Positions 6,758-15,302 of a stretch of 29,924 nucleotides of DNA are shown here, in pieces; position 1 is the stretch's first letter; each line of letters starts with the position of its first letter. Origin of the DNA: Zymogenus sp964542895 (lineage in GTDB: Bacteria; Desulfobacterota; Zymogenia; Zymogenales; Zymogenaceae). The notes under the pieces were generated by a model, which was given only the letters and a program-made list of their open reading frames with translations, was not told the DNA's origin and made no database searches. The stretch lies in contig CAZIWT010000026.1 of the NCBI GenBank assembly GCA_964542895.1, forward strand, positions 1 to 29,924. Direction: 5' to 3'. A program made the translations under genes and the position numbers.

Positions 6758-7867
6758 ATGACCTCGGATATAGATAAAAGGGAGATAGAGAGGATACTCA
6801 TCATTCGGCTCTCCGCCATCGGGGACGTAATCAGGGTGCTTCCATCCCTCGGTCTTTTGCGGAAGCGCTTTCACAAGGCGAAAATATCGTGGGTTGTGGA
6901 AGAGGCGGCGTCGAACATCCTCGGGGGGATGAGAGAGATTGATGAGATCATCGTATTTCCTAAAAATAGAATATCAAGGAAGCTTAAAAATCCCTTGACC
7001 TTTTTCTGCGCTGTTAGTAGATTTTTGAAGTTCTCGAAGGAGCTGAGGCGAAGATCCTTCGACGTCGCCCTCGACTATCACGGTCTTTTCAAGAGCGGGG
7101 TGATCTCGTTTTTCTCCGGCGCCCCGGTAAGACTCGGTTTTGCAAAAGGCTTCTCGAAGGAGCTCAACCACCTGTTCAACAACAGGAAGATAAAGCTTCC
7201 GGTTCCGAAGCTTTCGAGGATTACGAGAAACCTCCTGCTGACGAAGGAGCTTACGGGAGTGGACGATGTCGGCGATGTTCATATCGGGACTACGGCGGAA
7301 GACAGGAGGGTGGCCGACATCATCGAGGCGGAGTATCTCTCCGGAGAGAGGCCGAGGATAATAGTCCATCCGGGAACGTCGCCGAGGACACCTTATAAGA
7401 GGTGGGGTGCGGACCGCTACGCCGCCCTCTCGGATATCCTGGTTTCGAGGCTTAAGGCTGAGGTTATCATCACCTTCGGGCCGGGCGAGGAAGATACGGC
7501 GGGAGAGGTGAAGGACGCCATGAAACATGGGGCCACGATCCTGGACAGGCCCATGAGGCTGAGGGAGCTTGCCGAGCTGTACCGTAGATCTGACGTCTAT
7601 GTCGGGGGCGACACGGGCCCGATGCACATCGCCTCCTTTGTTGGGACGCCCGTGGTCGCGATCTTCGGGCCCACTGACCCGATAGAGAACGAGCCTTATG
7701 TAAAGACGCCGTTCGTCATGATAAGGAGGCCTGCGGCCTGCAGTCCCTGCAGGAAGAGGAGCTGCACCCGGGGGGATTGCTTCGAAGGAATCACACCCGA
7801 GGAGGTGGCGGACGAGGTGATCCGGCTCCTTAAGGGGGCCCGAAAGGCGGAGGCTTATGGGGCGTAA
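6758..7867 (+). CDS. GT9 family heptosyltransferase-like glycosyltransferase
   Basis: A 369-residue GT-B enzyme of family GT9, the family of WaaC, WaaF and WaaQ, which add L-glycero-D-manno-heptose from ADP-heptose to the LPS inner core on the cytoplasmic face of the inner membrane. The family start IRLSAIGDVIRVLPSL (17-32) is present, with the donor-site blocks HPGTSPR (204-210), GGDTGPMH (283-290) and FGPTDP (303-308). Four cysteines at 328, 331, 336 and 341 (C-x2-C-x4-C-x4-C) lie at the usual GT9 C-terminal position. It is the first gene of the long glycan locus and overlaps the next by 11 bases. hldE at 23215 makes the heptose-bisphosphate precursor, which supports a heptose donor, but a rhamnose or other GT9 specificity cannot be excluded. 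Confidence 0.88.
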   Translation: MTSDIDKREIERILIIRLSAIGDVIRVLPSLGLLRKRFHKAKISWVVEEAASNILGGMREIDEIIVFPKNRISRKLKNPLTFFCAVSRFLKFSKELRRRSFDVALDYHGLFKSGVISFFSGAPVRLGFAKGFSKELNHLFNNRKIKLPVPKLSRITRNLLLTKELTGVDDVGDVHIGTTAEDRRVADIIEAEYLSGERPRIIVHPGTSPRTPYKRWGADRYAALSDILVSRLKAEVIITFGPGEEDTAGEVKDAMKHGATILDRPMRLRELAELYRRSDVYVGGDTGPMHIASFVGTPVVAIFGPTDPIENEPYVKTPFVMIRRPAACSPCRKRSCTRGDCFEGITPEEVADEVIRLLKGARKAEAYGA

Positions 7868-9035
7868 GGTCGCTTTTGTGATCGACAAATTCGACCCGGA
7901 GAGGGGCGGGGCCGAGGGGTACGCGAGAGATCTGTGCAGGGGGCTTGCCGACAGGGGATTTAATGTACACGTCCTCGCGAGGGCGGGGAGAACGGACGAC
8001 GGAAGGATCGATATCCACATAATCCCCACAGCCAAATACCCCAAGTTTTTGAGGCTTTACACCTTTGTAAGGGGAGTGGAGAGGGAGATAAAGAGGGGAG
8101 GTTACGATATAGTTCACGGAATCGGGCACAACACCGGGGTAAACGTCCTCAATCCCCACTCAGGCGTAGAGCAGTCCTGGATCGAGGGGGACGACAACTC
8201 CAGGGAGTCCGGGATTGGAAGGCTGTTTGCGGGGATAAAGAGACTCCTTTCGCCGCGCCACCACCTCATCCTTTACCTTCAGAGGCGCCAGTACAGGGAT
8301 AGGGGGGTAAAGGCAATCATTGCGATAGCGGAGATGGTCAAAAGGGATATTATTGAATATCACAACGTTGATGAAAATAAGATAGAAGTAGTGTATAATG
8401 GCGTGGATACAAAGAGGTTCTCGACCAAAAAGAGGGGGCTGTACCGCAAAAAGGAGAGGAAGCGCCTGGGGATAGGGGAGGACGAGATACTCATCCTCCT
8501 CGTCTCGAACAATTTCAGATTGAAGGGGATTCTCCCGGCGGTCGAGCTTCTGCCCGTTTTGAGGGAGCGAACCGGGGGAGGCCGCGGTAAATTCAGGCTT
8601 ATGATTGTCGGGCGGGACAATCCCCGAAGATACGTGAGGGCGGCGAGGAGACTCGGGGTGGAAGACCTTGTTCGGTTTGTCGATTATGTCCCCGATCCCG
8701 TCCCCCTCTATGCCGCGGCGGATATCTATTTTCACCCGACCTTCTACGACTCCTGCTCCCTTACCGTTATCGAGGCCCTTGCGTCGGGACTGCCGGTTGT
8801 GACGACCGAAAAGAACGGGGCCGCGGGGTTGATCGAGTCGAGGGAGACGGGGTGGGTCATCGGCGATCCGAGGGATAAAGAGGAGGTTGCCCAAGCCCTC
8901 CTTTACTATTTAGACGACGGCGTCCGTAAGAGGGCGCATCGAGCGGCAGAACTATTTGGAGAGAGGCTCTCTCTTGAGACAAATATTGACAGAGTAGTTC
9001 AGATATACGACAGGGTGATTTCCCTTTCAGAGTAA
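7857..9035 (+). CDS. GT4 glycosyltransferase, WaaG-like
   Basis: A 392-residue retaining GT-B glycosyltransferase. The N-terminal domain opens with AFVIDKFDPERGGAEGYAR (6-24), a pattern seen in WaaG, which adds the first hexose to the heptose of the LPS core. The C-terminal donor domain has VVYNGVDTKRF (178-188), LVSNNFRLKG (215-224) and PTFYDSCSLTVIEALASG (294-311), where D298 and E306 occupy the usual E-x7-E positions. The start ATG overlaps the last codons of the GT9 gene, implying translational coupling. The order GT9 then WaaG-like then GT2 is like an LPS core operon. The donor sugar is not readable from the sequence. Confidence 0.88.
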   Translation: MGRKVAFVIDKFDPERGGAEGYARDLCRGLADRGFNVHVLARAGRTDDGRIDIHIIPTAKYPKFLRLYTFVRGVEREIKRGGYDIVHGIGHNTGVNVLNPHSGVEQSWIEGDDNSRESGIGRLFAGIKRLLSPRHHLILYLQRRQYRDRGVKAIIAIAEMVKRDIIEYHNVDENKIEVVYNGVDTKRFSTKKRGLYRKKERKRLGIGEDEILILLVSNNFRLKGILPAVELLPVLRERTGGGRGKFRLMIVGRDNPRRYVRAARRLGVEDLVRFVDYVPDPVPLYAAADIYFHPTFYDSCSLTVIEALASGLPVVTTEKNGAAGLIESRETGWVIGDPRDKEEVAQALLYYLDDGVRKRAHRAAELFGERLSLETNIDRVVQIYDRVISLSE

Positions 9036-9092
9036 TTTTAGAATTGACCAAAGAGTTAGAGTTCATAAAAACCCCTTTCAGGAGTAGCCGTA

Positions 9093-9884
9093 ATGAAGGG
9101 TAATAAGCTTCCCATTTCGGTATACATAATTACCAAGGATAATATCCGCACGTTACGAAAGGCCCTCTTGAGCGTTTCGGACTGGGCGGACGAGATAGTC
9201 GCCGTTGACTCCGGCAGCAGCGACGGCACCCTTGAGTTGTTAAAGGAGTTTACCGACAGGGTCTATCACAGGGACTGGCCCGGCTTCAGGGAGCAGTATC
9301 AGCACGCCCAGGACCTGACCAAGAACCGCTGGGCGATCTTTATAGACGCCGATGAGGAGGTGTCTCCCAAGCTGGTCGAGGAGATAAAGGATTTGTTTAA
9401 GGGTGGGGAGCCTAATAAGGACGGTTACATCGCCCACAGAAAGACCTACTTTCTCGGAAAGTGGATAAAGTACGGAGGCTGGTCGAGGGACTACGAGATT
9501 CGCCTCTACAAGAAGGATTTGGGAAGGTGGCAGGGGGGGCTTCACGCCAAGGTTCATCTCAACGGGAAGGTGGGGGAGTTCAAAAACTACTACCTTCATT
9601 ACACCTACAGCGATATATCCGACCAGATAAAGACAATGGACCTCTACTCGAGAATGGCAGCGATGGATATGGTCGAAGCCGACAGGAGACCGAGTATTTT
9701 AAAGCTCATCCTGAACCCCCTCTTCCGGTTTTTCAGGGATTACTTCTTCAGGCTCGGATTTTTAGGGGGCATCCCGGGGCTTGTAATCGATGTGACCAAT
9801 GCATACTACGTTTTCCTGAAATATGCAAAGCTTTGGGAATACTGGCACGTGTCCAGAGGCGACCAAGAGGATAGGGATAAATGA
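9093..9884 (+). CDS. GT2 glycosyltransferase, WaaE/KdtX-like
   Basis: A 263-residue GT-A enzyme of family GT2. It has the nucleotide-binding block DSGSSDGT (39-46), the metal-binding DAD (85-87) within FIDADEEVSP, and the acceptor-side GGLHAKVHLNG. The C-terminal segment FRFFRDYFFRLGFLGGIPGL is an amphipathic region typical of the WaaE/KdtX group, whose studied members add glucose to the LPS inner-core heptose. AGGAG lies eight bases before ATG 9093. The 57 bases after the preceding gene hold no terminator, so it is likely co-transcribed. The stop overlaps the next start in ATGA. Confidence 0.88.
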   Translation: MKGNKLPISVYIITKDNIRTLRKALLSVSDWADEIVAVDSGSSDGTLELLKEFTDRVYHRDWPGFREQYQHAQDLTKNRWAIFIDADEEVSPKLVEEIKDLFKGGEPNKDGYIAHRKTYFLGKWIKYGGWSRDYEIRLYKKDLGRWQGGLHAKVHLNGKVGEFKNYYLHYTYSDISDQIKTMDLYSRMAAMDMVEADRRPSILKLILNPLFRFFRDYFFRLGFLGGIPGLVIDVTNAYYVFLKYAKLWEYWHVSRGDQEDRDK

Positions 9885-11005
9885 TTCCGGTTTCCGATCC
9901 AAAGAGGGGTGCTGCGGCCTTGAAGGATGAGATAATATCGGCCGTAACGAGGGTCGTCGATTCGGGGTGGTACATCCTGGGCGGAGAGGTCTCAGCCTTC
10001 GAGGAGGAGTTCGCCCGATACATCGGGATAAAGCACGCCGTCTCGGTGGCCTCAGGGACGGACGCCCTGACCCTCTCGCTTATGGCCCTGGGGGTCGGCC
10101 CGGGGGACGGCGTGATAACTGTCCCGAACACCGCCTTTCCCACCGCAGCGGCGATAACGAGGGCCGGCGGGAGGCCGGTTTTCGTGGACGTGGATCCGAT
10201 ATCCCGAACGATGGATCCCTCCCTATTGGAGAAGCTCCTGAAATCGGGAAGCGACGGCGTGAAGGGGGGGGGCGAAATAAAAGGTATTATACCCGTTCAC
10301 CTCTACGGCCAGCCGGCGGATATGGACGCCGTCAACGGTATTGCAAAGGAACACGGTCTCTTTGTCATCGAGGACTGCGCCCAGGCGCACGGCGCCCTCT
10401 ACAAGGGGAAGAAAGCGGGGACAATGGGCGATATGGCCGCCTTCTCGTTCTATCCGACGAAAAATCTCCCCGCCCTGGGCGATGCGGGGATGATCGTTGC
10501 CGACAACAATGAGTTGGCCGAGAGGGTAAGGAGCTTGAGGAACTACGGCCAGACGGAGCAGTATATCCACGAGGAGGTGGGGATGAACAGCCGGATGGAC
10601 GACCTGCAGGCCTCGGTGTTGAGGCTTCGGCTCAAGACCCTCGATCGCGACAACGGGCGGAGAAGGGAGATCGCAAAGAGATACGATGTAGGGATAAAGG
10701 GCGATTTTACGCTGCCGAGAGAGATGGAGCACGCCCGCCACGTCTATCACCTCTACGTGATCGAGACGGAAGAGAGGGGGGCGCTCATCGATCACCTAAA
10801 AAGGGAGGGCGTGGGCTTCGGGATTCACTACCCGAGGTCCATCCACCTTCAAAAAGCTTACAAAGACCTCGGGTACAATCGAGGGGACCTTCCCGTGTCG
10901 GAGAAGCTGGCCGACACGGTGATCTCGATCCCGGTTTTCCCGGAGCTTTCCGACTATGAGGTTAACAGGGTGATCGAGGCGTTAAACAAATTTAAACATG
11001 ATTGA
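9881..11005 (+). CDS. DegT/DnrJ/EryC1/StrS sugar-nucleotide aminotransferase
   Basis: A 374-residue PLP-dependent aminotransferase of the DegT/DnrJ/EryC1/StrS family. These enzymes convert a keto group of an NDP-sugar into an amine, using glutamate or glutamine as donor. Family blocks are SGWYILGGEVSAFEEEFA (28-45), SVASGTDALTLSL (55-67), VPNTAFPTAAAI (81-92), VHLYGQPADM (139-148), EDCAQAHGA (164-172) and FSFYPTKNLPALGDAG (188-203), where K194 forms the Schiff base with PLP and D165 holds its pyridine nitrogen. Its place in a glycan locus suggests that an amino-deoxy sugar is built into the polymer. The 3- or 4-position specificity cannot be decided. A nine-G tract at 10264-10272 falls in a poorly conserved loop. 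Confidence 0.9.
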   Translation: MIPVSDPKRGAAALKDEIISAVTRVVDSGWYILGGEVSAFEEEFARYIGIKHAVSVASGTDALTLSLMALGVGPGDGVITVPNTAFPTAAAITRAGGRPVFVDVDPISRTMDPSLLEKLLKSGSDGVKGGGEIKGIIPVHLYGQPADMDAVNGIAKEHGLFVIEDCAQAHGALYKGKKAGTMGDMAAFSFYPTKNLPALGDAGMIVADNNELAERVRSLRNYGQTEQYIHEEVGMNSRMDDLQASVLRLRLKTLDRDNGRRREIAKRYDVGIKGDFTLPREMEHARHVYHLYVIETEERGALIDHLKREGVGFGIHYPRSIHLQKAYKDLGYNRGDLPVSEKLADTVISIPVFPELSDYEVNRVIEALNKFKHD

Positions 11006-11011
11006 CAGCGG

Positions 11012-11029
11012 GGAGGGGAATTCCTCTCC
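11012..11029 (+). terminator. Short hairpin between glycan genes, weak terminator or attenuator
   Basis: GGAGGGG (11012-11018) pairs with CCTCTCC (11023-11029), with one G-T pair and an AATT loop, followed by gtcttttgatt. It sits in the 48-base spacer after the aminotransferase gene. The tail is weak, so partial termination or RNA stabilisation is more likely than a full stop. Confidence 0.35.
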
Positions 11030-11053
11030 GTCTTTTGATTAACATTTTTAAAT

Positions 11054-12229
11054 ATGAAGATCGTTCAGGTATTTGCGGATTGGAAGTGGACGGGGCCCTC
11101 GGAGCCGATTCTTTTGCAGACAAGGGCCTTGATGGACAGGGGTAACGAGGTGATACTGTCTGCGGCCTACCCGCCGAAAGACGCGGGGGAAAAGGAGAGC
11201 ATCGTATCATACGCGAGGGGGATGGGGATTAAGGTGAACGGGTCGGTAAGCTGGGACAGGAAAACGAAAGCAGGAAACCTGTTCGGAGTCCCGACGATCA
11301 TAAGGGACACGAGGGCCCTTATGAGGTTGATAGACGATATCCCGGCGGATATTGTGTCGGCCCACTCCTCCCACGACCATTTCGTCGCCAAAAGGGCGAT
11401 CAGGGGGAGCCTGGCGGGGCCGCTCCTCGTGAGGACGGATCACAAGCGCGACTTCATCCCGGGCGGCGTCGGGAACCGCTTTCTTTTGAACAGGGGCACG
11501 GACGGGGTCGTGACATTTTCAAGGGCGGGGGCGTCCTCCCTGCTGAGAGATTTTGATATCCCGAGGGATAAGATTATTGTGGTCGATCCCGCCCTCGACC
11601 TCGACAGGTGGGATCCCGCCATTCCCGCCGTGGACATGCGCTCGGAGCTCAAGGTCCCGAGGGACACTTTTGTTATCGGGATGGTGGCGAGGTTTCAGAA
11701 ATACAGGAAGACCGACGTGGTTATATCGGCTTTTGCGAGTGTCTTGAAGAAATTTCCGAACGCGAGGCTCCTTCTCATAGGGAGGAGCTCCCAGATGGAG
11801 GAGAGCGTTATCAAGCCCGCAAGAAAACTTGGGATCGAAGACAAGATCATAACTCCGGGGTACCTGACGAAATATTACAGGGACGCCCTGAAGATCATCG
11901 ACCTGTTTGTCTTCATGATGCCCGGCTCCGACGGAACGGCAAGGGCGTTGAGGGAGGTAATGGCCCTGGGAATCCCCGTCGCGGCGGCGAGGGTGGGGAT
12001 GATACCGGAGATCGTCAAGGACGGCGTGTCGGGACTTCTCATGGAGCCGAACAGGGTTGCCGTGGAGACGGTAATGTTAAAGCTTCTGGGGGACGAGGAG
12101 TTGAGGAAAAGGCTGGGGAGGGGGGCGAGGGAGAGGGCCCTGAGTCGATTCGACGTAAGGGCTCAGGCGGAGAAGATAGAGAAGTTCTTCAGGGAGCTCA
12201 TCTTGAAGAAGGGATTCGGCGGGGCGTAG
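11054..12229 (+). CDS. GT4 family glycosyltransferase
   Basis: A 391-residue GT-B glycosyltransferase. The N-terminal half has KIVQVFADWKWTGPSEPIL and VSAHSSHDHFVAKRA, in the place of the acceptor-side loops. The donor half has GMVARFQKYRKTDVVISAF, LLLIGRS, ITPGYLTKYY and ALREVMALGIPVAAARVGMIPEIV, the family signature that contacts the nucleotide sugar. There is no signal peptide or membrane span, so it acts in the cytoplasm at the membrane surface. It follows the weak hairpin and directly abuts the next gene (stop at 12229, start at 12230). The sugar specificity is unknown. Confidence 0.87.
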   Translation: MKIVQVFADWKWTGPSEPILLQTRALMDRGNEVILSAAYPPKDAGEKESIVSYARGMGIKVNGSVSWDRKTKAGNLFGVPTIIRDTRALMRLIDDIPADIVSAHSSHDHFVAKRAIRGSLAGPLLVRTDHKRDFIPGGVGNRFLLNRGTDGVVTFSRAGASSLLRDFDIPRDKIIVVDPALDLDRWDPAIPAVDMRSELKVPRDTFVIGMVARFQKYRKTDVVISAFASVLKKFPNARLLLIGRSSQMEESVIKPARKLGIEDKIITPGYLTKYYRDALKIIDLFVFMMPGSDGTARALREVMALGIPVAAARVGMIPEIVKDGVSGLLMEPNRVAVETVMLKLLGDEELRKRLGRGARERALSRFDVRAQAEKIEKFFRELILKKGFGGA

Positions 12230-13111
12230 ATGGGACGGGGTATATCGATGTCGATATCGGTCGTGATTCCCACCCACGACGTGGTGAAGAGGGGGGATTC
12301 GCTCAAGGAGGCGGTGGAAAGCGTAATGTCGCAGAGCCGTCTCCCGGAAGAGATAATCGTGGTGAACGGCGGAAACGAAAAGCTGACGCCGAGGGAGCTG
12401 GCCGAGTCAAGCTCGGTGAAGATAAGGGTGGTGGGCTCGGCAAGGCACGGCCCCTCCGCCGCAAGAAACAGGGGGATATCGGAGGCAGGGGGCGATTGCG
12501 ATTACATCGCGTTTCTGGACGACGACGACCTGTGGCATCCGGAAAAGCTCGAGATACAGATGGACTACCTGGAGAAAAATCCGGAGATATTGATGGTTTC
12601 CTCCACGATGGTTCCCGTCGGAGGGAATATAAATATCAAGAGGGGGCCCTGGATATCGGGGGACCTCTTCGGCCTGCTTTACATGAAGAGCATAGTGCCC
12701 ACTCCCACCGTCGTCGTCAAGAGGGAGGTGTTTGATAGTGTGGGATTTTTCAACGAGGAGATGATGAGGGCGGAGGACTACGACCTCTGGCTCAGGATAG
12801 CCCGCTCTTTTCCTACCGCCCACCTGAAGTCGCCCCTGGGCTGGGTGGGGAGGGGTGCCGGACGCCTCAGCGACGACAAGATAGATCTCAGGAAAAACTC
12901 CATCAGGCTCCTCAAGGAATATTACGATCCGAAAAGGATCTCCAGATGGAAATACAGAAAGAGGATGTCGGAGCTGGAGATCTATCTCGGGAGGGAATAC
13001 GTAAAAATCGGCGATGTTAAAAAGGGAAGGGAACATTTCATGAAGGCTTTAAGGCTCAGGCCGTTCAGCCTGAGGCCGTATCGCTATCTTTTGGGCTCGG
13101 TGTTCGGATGA
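12230..13111 (+). CDS. GT2 family glycosyltransferase
   Basis: A 293-residue GT-A enzyme. The GT2 core shows ISVVIPTHD (9-17), ARHGPSAARNRGI (71-83) and the metal-binding run FLDDDDLW (95-102), followed by EDYDLWLRIA, the usual acceptor-side motif. The last 60 residues (LEIYLGREYVKIGDVKKGREHF onward) look like one tetratricopeptide-type helical pair, a common tail in this group. A second ATG at 12248 would also be possible and would remove six residues. It shares an ATGA overlap with the next gene. The sugar specificity is unknown. Confidence 0.86.
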   Translation: MGRGISMSISVVIPTHDVVKRGDSLKEAVESVMSQSRLPEEIIVVNGGNEKLTPRELAESSSVKIRVVGSARHGPSAARNRGISEAGGDCDYIAFLDDDDLWHPEKLEIQMDYLEKNPEILMVSSTMVPVGGNINIKRGPWISGDLFGLLYMKSIVPTPTVVVKREVFDSVGFFNEEMMRAEDYDLWLRIARSFPTAHLKSPLGWVGRGAGRLSDDKIDLRKNSIRLLKEYYDPKRISRWKYRKRMSELEIYLGREYVKIGDVKKGREHFMKALRLRPFSLRPYRYLLGSVFG

Positions 13112-14121
13112 AGCGTCTAGCGTTTTTAATGCACAAGGGATTCGAGGGGAGGTTTCGGGTAAAGGAGTTCATCCCCTATTTCGAGGAGAACGGCGTCGAG
13201 GTGTCCCTCGTCAGGGTCCCCGGGAGTTTAATAAAAAGGCTCTCGGCCTTTAGGCGCTTAAGGGACTTCGACGTCGTGATCATCCAGAGGAAGCTCCTGA
13301 CGGCCTTAGACCTTTTCTTCGTCAGGCGATACGCGAGGAGGACCGTCTTCGACTTCGACGACGCGATCATGTATCGCTCCTCCCGGCACAAAAGCCAGCG
13401 CTCCAGGGGGAGGATGAGGAAGTTCAGGAACATGATGAAAAGCGTCGACGCCGTCTTTGCGGGAAACAGCTACCTGGCCGGATTGGCCGAGAGGTTTACG
13501 CCGCCCGATAGGATACATATCTTCCCCACGGTCGTTGACCTCGATGAATACGGGGTCAAGGAGTATAAGGTGAGGGGGGGGAAGGGGAAAAAAGGGGACG
13601 GCTTTATCGTTGGGTGGATAGGGACATCGACCAATCTTCACTACCTGAAGGCGATAGGCCCCGCCCTGGAGGAGTTTGCGAAAAAACATAAAGGGGTCAG
13701 GCTAAAGATAGTGTGCGACAGTTTTTTGGATCTAAACGGAGTCGAGGTGATAAAGAAGGAGTGGAGACCGGAGGATGTGGAGGCGGACCTCAAGAGCTTC
13801 GATGTGGGAATTATGCCGCTGACCGACGATATCTGGGCGAAGGGAAAGTGCGGGTTCAAGGTGGTGCAGTACCTGGCCACGGGCGTTCCCGCCGTGGCGG
13901 CGCCGGTGGGGATAAACAGCGACCTCGTGGTCGACGGCGATACGGGATTTAAGGCCGAAAACCACGACGAGTGGGTAAGGGGCCTGTCTAAGCTCTACGA
14001 AGAGCGGGGGCTGATCGAGAAAATGGGCCTATCTGGGAGAAGGCTCGTCGAGAAGGAATTCTCCCTTCAGGCCGTGGCGCCGAGGTACCTCGATGTCCTG
14101 CGAAAGTTGGCCGAGGAGTGA
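13108..14121 (+). CDS. GT4-like glycosyltransferase
   Basis: A 337-residue GT-B-type glycosyltransferase, shorter than most GT4 enzymes. It has RKLLTALDLFFVRRYARRTVFDFDDA near 70-95, a block typical of a GT1/GT4 subgroup from LPS and exopolysaccharide loci. Further on are NSYLAGLAERF, GWIGTSTNLHYL, VGIMPLTDDIWAKGKCGFK and VVQYLATGVPAVAAPVG. The usual E-x7-E is replaced by the KGKCGFKVVQYLATG block, as in the same subgroup. It is translationally coupled at both ends (ATGA with the upstream gene, GTGA with the downstream gene). Its place next to the phosphoesterase and kinase genes suggests that all three act on the same glycan. Confidence 0.83.
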   Translation: MKRLAFLMHKGFEGRFRVKEFIPYFEENGVEVSLVRVPGSLIKRLSAFRRLRDFDVVIIQRKLLTALDLFFVRRYARRTVFDFDDAIMYRSSRHKSQRSRGRMRKFRNMMKSVDAVFAGNSYLAGLAERFTPPDRIHIFPTVVDLDEYGVKEYKVRGGKGKKGDGFIVGWIGTSTNLHYLKAIGPALEEFAKKHKGVRLKIVCDSFLDLNGVEVIKKEWRPEDVEADLKSFDVGIMPLTDDIWAKGKCGFKVVQYLATGVPAVAAPVGINSDLVVDGDTGFKAENHDEWVRGLSKLYEERGLIEKMGLSGRRLVEKEFSLQAVAPRYLDVLRKLAEE

Positions 14122-15302
14122 AAAAGTTGAGAGGAGCGGATATTTTTAAAAGGAACGCAAAATTGATGAGGAGGTTGGTGACAAGGGCCTTTTTTATTAT
14201 TGTCCTGACGGTCGCGGTTCTCTTCGGCGTCGGGGCGAATTCGGCCGAGGTCGTAATGGTAATAGGGCCCGTCTTGGAGTTTCCGGCCGCCGATAGAATG
14301 ACGATCTTCTGGGAGACCGACGTCGCCGCGGTGGGGGGGGTCGCATTGGTCGTTAATGGTGGATCGGAGAGGATCAGGACGACGGATCCGGAACCCTCCA
14401 AGACCCACAGGATAGTGATGAGCGATCTTTTGCCGGCCACCGAGTACGGCTATTCGGTTTTGGTTAACGGAGAGTTACTGTACAGGGGGAGGTTTAAGAC
14501 ACTTCCGGCGGAGGGGAACTACAGGGTCGTGCTTGTGGGGGACATCCACGCCCCCGCCGAGCCTTTTTCGACCCTGGCCCCACAGATCGAAAAGAGGTCT
14601 CCCGATTTTATCGTGCTGCTCGGAGACCTTGTGTGCGAGGGGGAGAACATGCACGAGTGGGAGTCCCTTTTCGAGCTTGGGCAAAACCTCTTTGACCGTG
14701 TGCCGGTCTTTCCCGTGATCGGCGACCATGACTGTAACGGTAAAAACGGAGCCTTTTTTTACGACAGCTTTTTTTTAAGGCCCGGCAGCAATGGAAAAGA
14801 AAATCGGTACTATGCAGAGAAAATTTGTGGGGACCTCTTCATATTCCTCGATGTGAAGTCGGGGGGGATAGGGCAGTGGGTCTGGTTTGTCGATACCCTC
14901 ATGAAGGCGGCCGAGGAGACCGAAACAGGGCGAATCTACGTCCTCTCTCACGAGGGGGTCGTGAGCTTCAAGGAAAGAAGGAGGGGACACGCCCTCTTGA
15001 AACACTTTCTCGGGATAATGAGTTACACCGGCGTCACCGCCCTTTTCTCGGGGCACGATCACCACTTCGTCACGGGAAAGACGCACAACGGAATAGACTT
15101 CTTCGTGACCGGCGGGGGGGGCGGCGCCCGATACGATATTAATCCCGATAACTTCTACGCGAAGTTTGTGGGGGTAATGGAGAAATCGTACAAGGGGGAC
15201 CATTTCCTCGTTATGGACGTCTCCGACGGCGGATTCACGATCACGGTCGTGGACGAGAAGGGGGAGGAGATTTACAGGAAGGAGGTGAAGGAGCCGAGGT
15301 GA
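14118..15302 (+). CDS. Exported metallophosphoesterase, purple-acid-phosphatase-like
   Basis: A 394-residue calcineurin-like phosphoesterase. Basic residues and a hydrophobic segment (about 24-40) ending near NSA-EV make a Sec signal peptide or anchor. The next 90 residues resemble the fibronectin-like N-terminal domain of purple acid phosphatases. The metal-site motifs follow: GDIH (141-144), GDLVCEG (169-175), GDHD (202-205), SHEG (277-280) and GHDHH (312-316). The third motif is GNHD or GNHE in almost all relatives; here the bridging asparagine is aspartate. ATG 14166 is an alternative start that keeps only the signal peptide. Its stop overlaps the start of the kinase gene. Because it would act outside the cytoplasm, it might remove phosphate from finished LPS or from periplasmic undecaprenyl-linked intermediates; that is inference. 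Two G8 tracts (14333-14340 and 15114-15121) lie in the gene. Confidence 0.82.
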   Translation: MKKLRGADIFKRNAKLMRRLVTRAFFIIVLTVAVLFGVGANSAEVVMVIGPVLEFPAADRMTIFWETDVAAVGGVALVVNGGSERIRTTDPEPSKTHRIVMSDLLPATEYGYSVLVNGELLYRGRFKTLPAEGNYRVVLVGDIHAPAEPFSTLAPQIEKRSPDFIVLLGDLVCEGENMHEWESLFELGQNLFDRVPVFPVIGDHDCNGKNGAFFYDSFFLRPGSNGKENRYYAEKICGDLFIFLDVKSGGIGQWVWFVDTLMKAAEETETGRIYVLSHEGVVSFKERRRGHALLKHFLGIMSYTGVTALFSGHDHHFVTGKTHNGIDFFVTGGGGGARYDINPDNFYAKFVGVMEKSYKGDHFLVMDVSDGGFTITVVDEKGEEIYRKEVKEPR

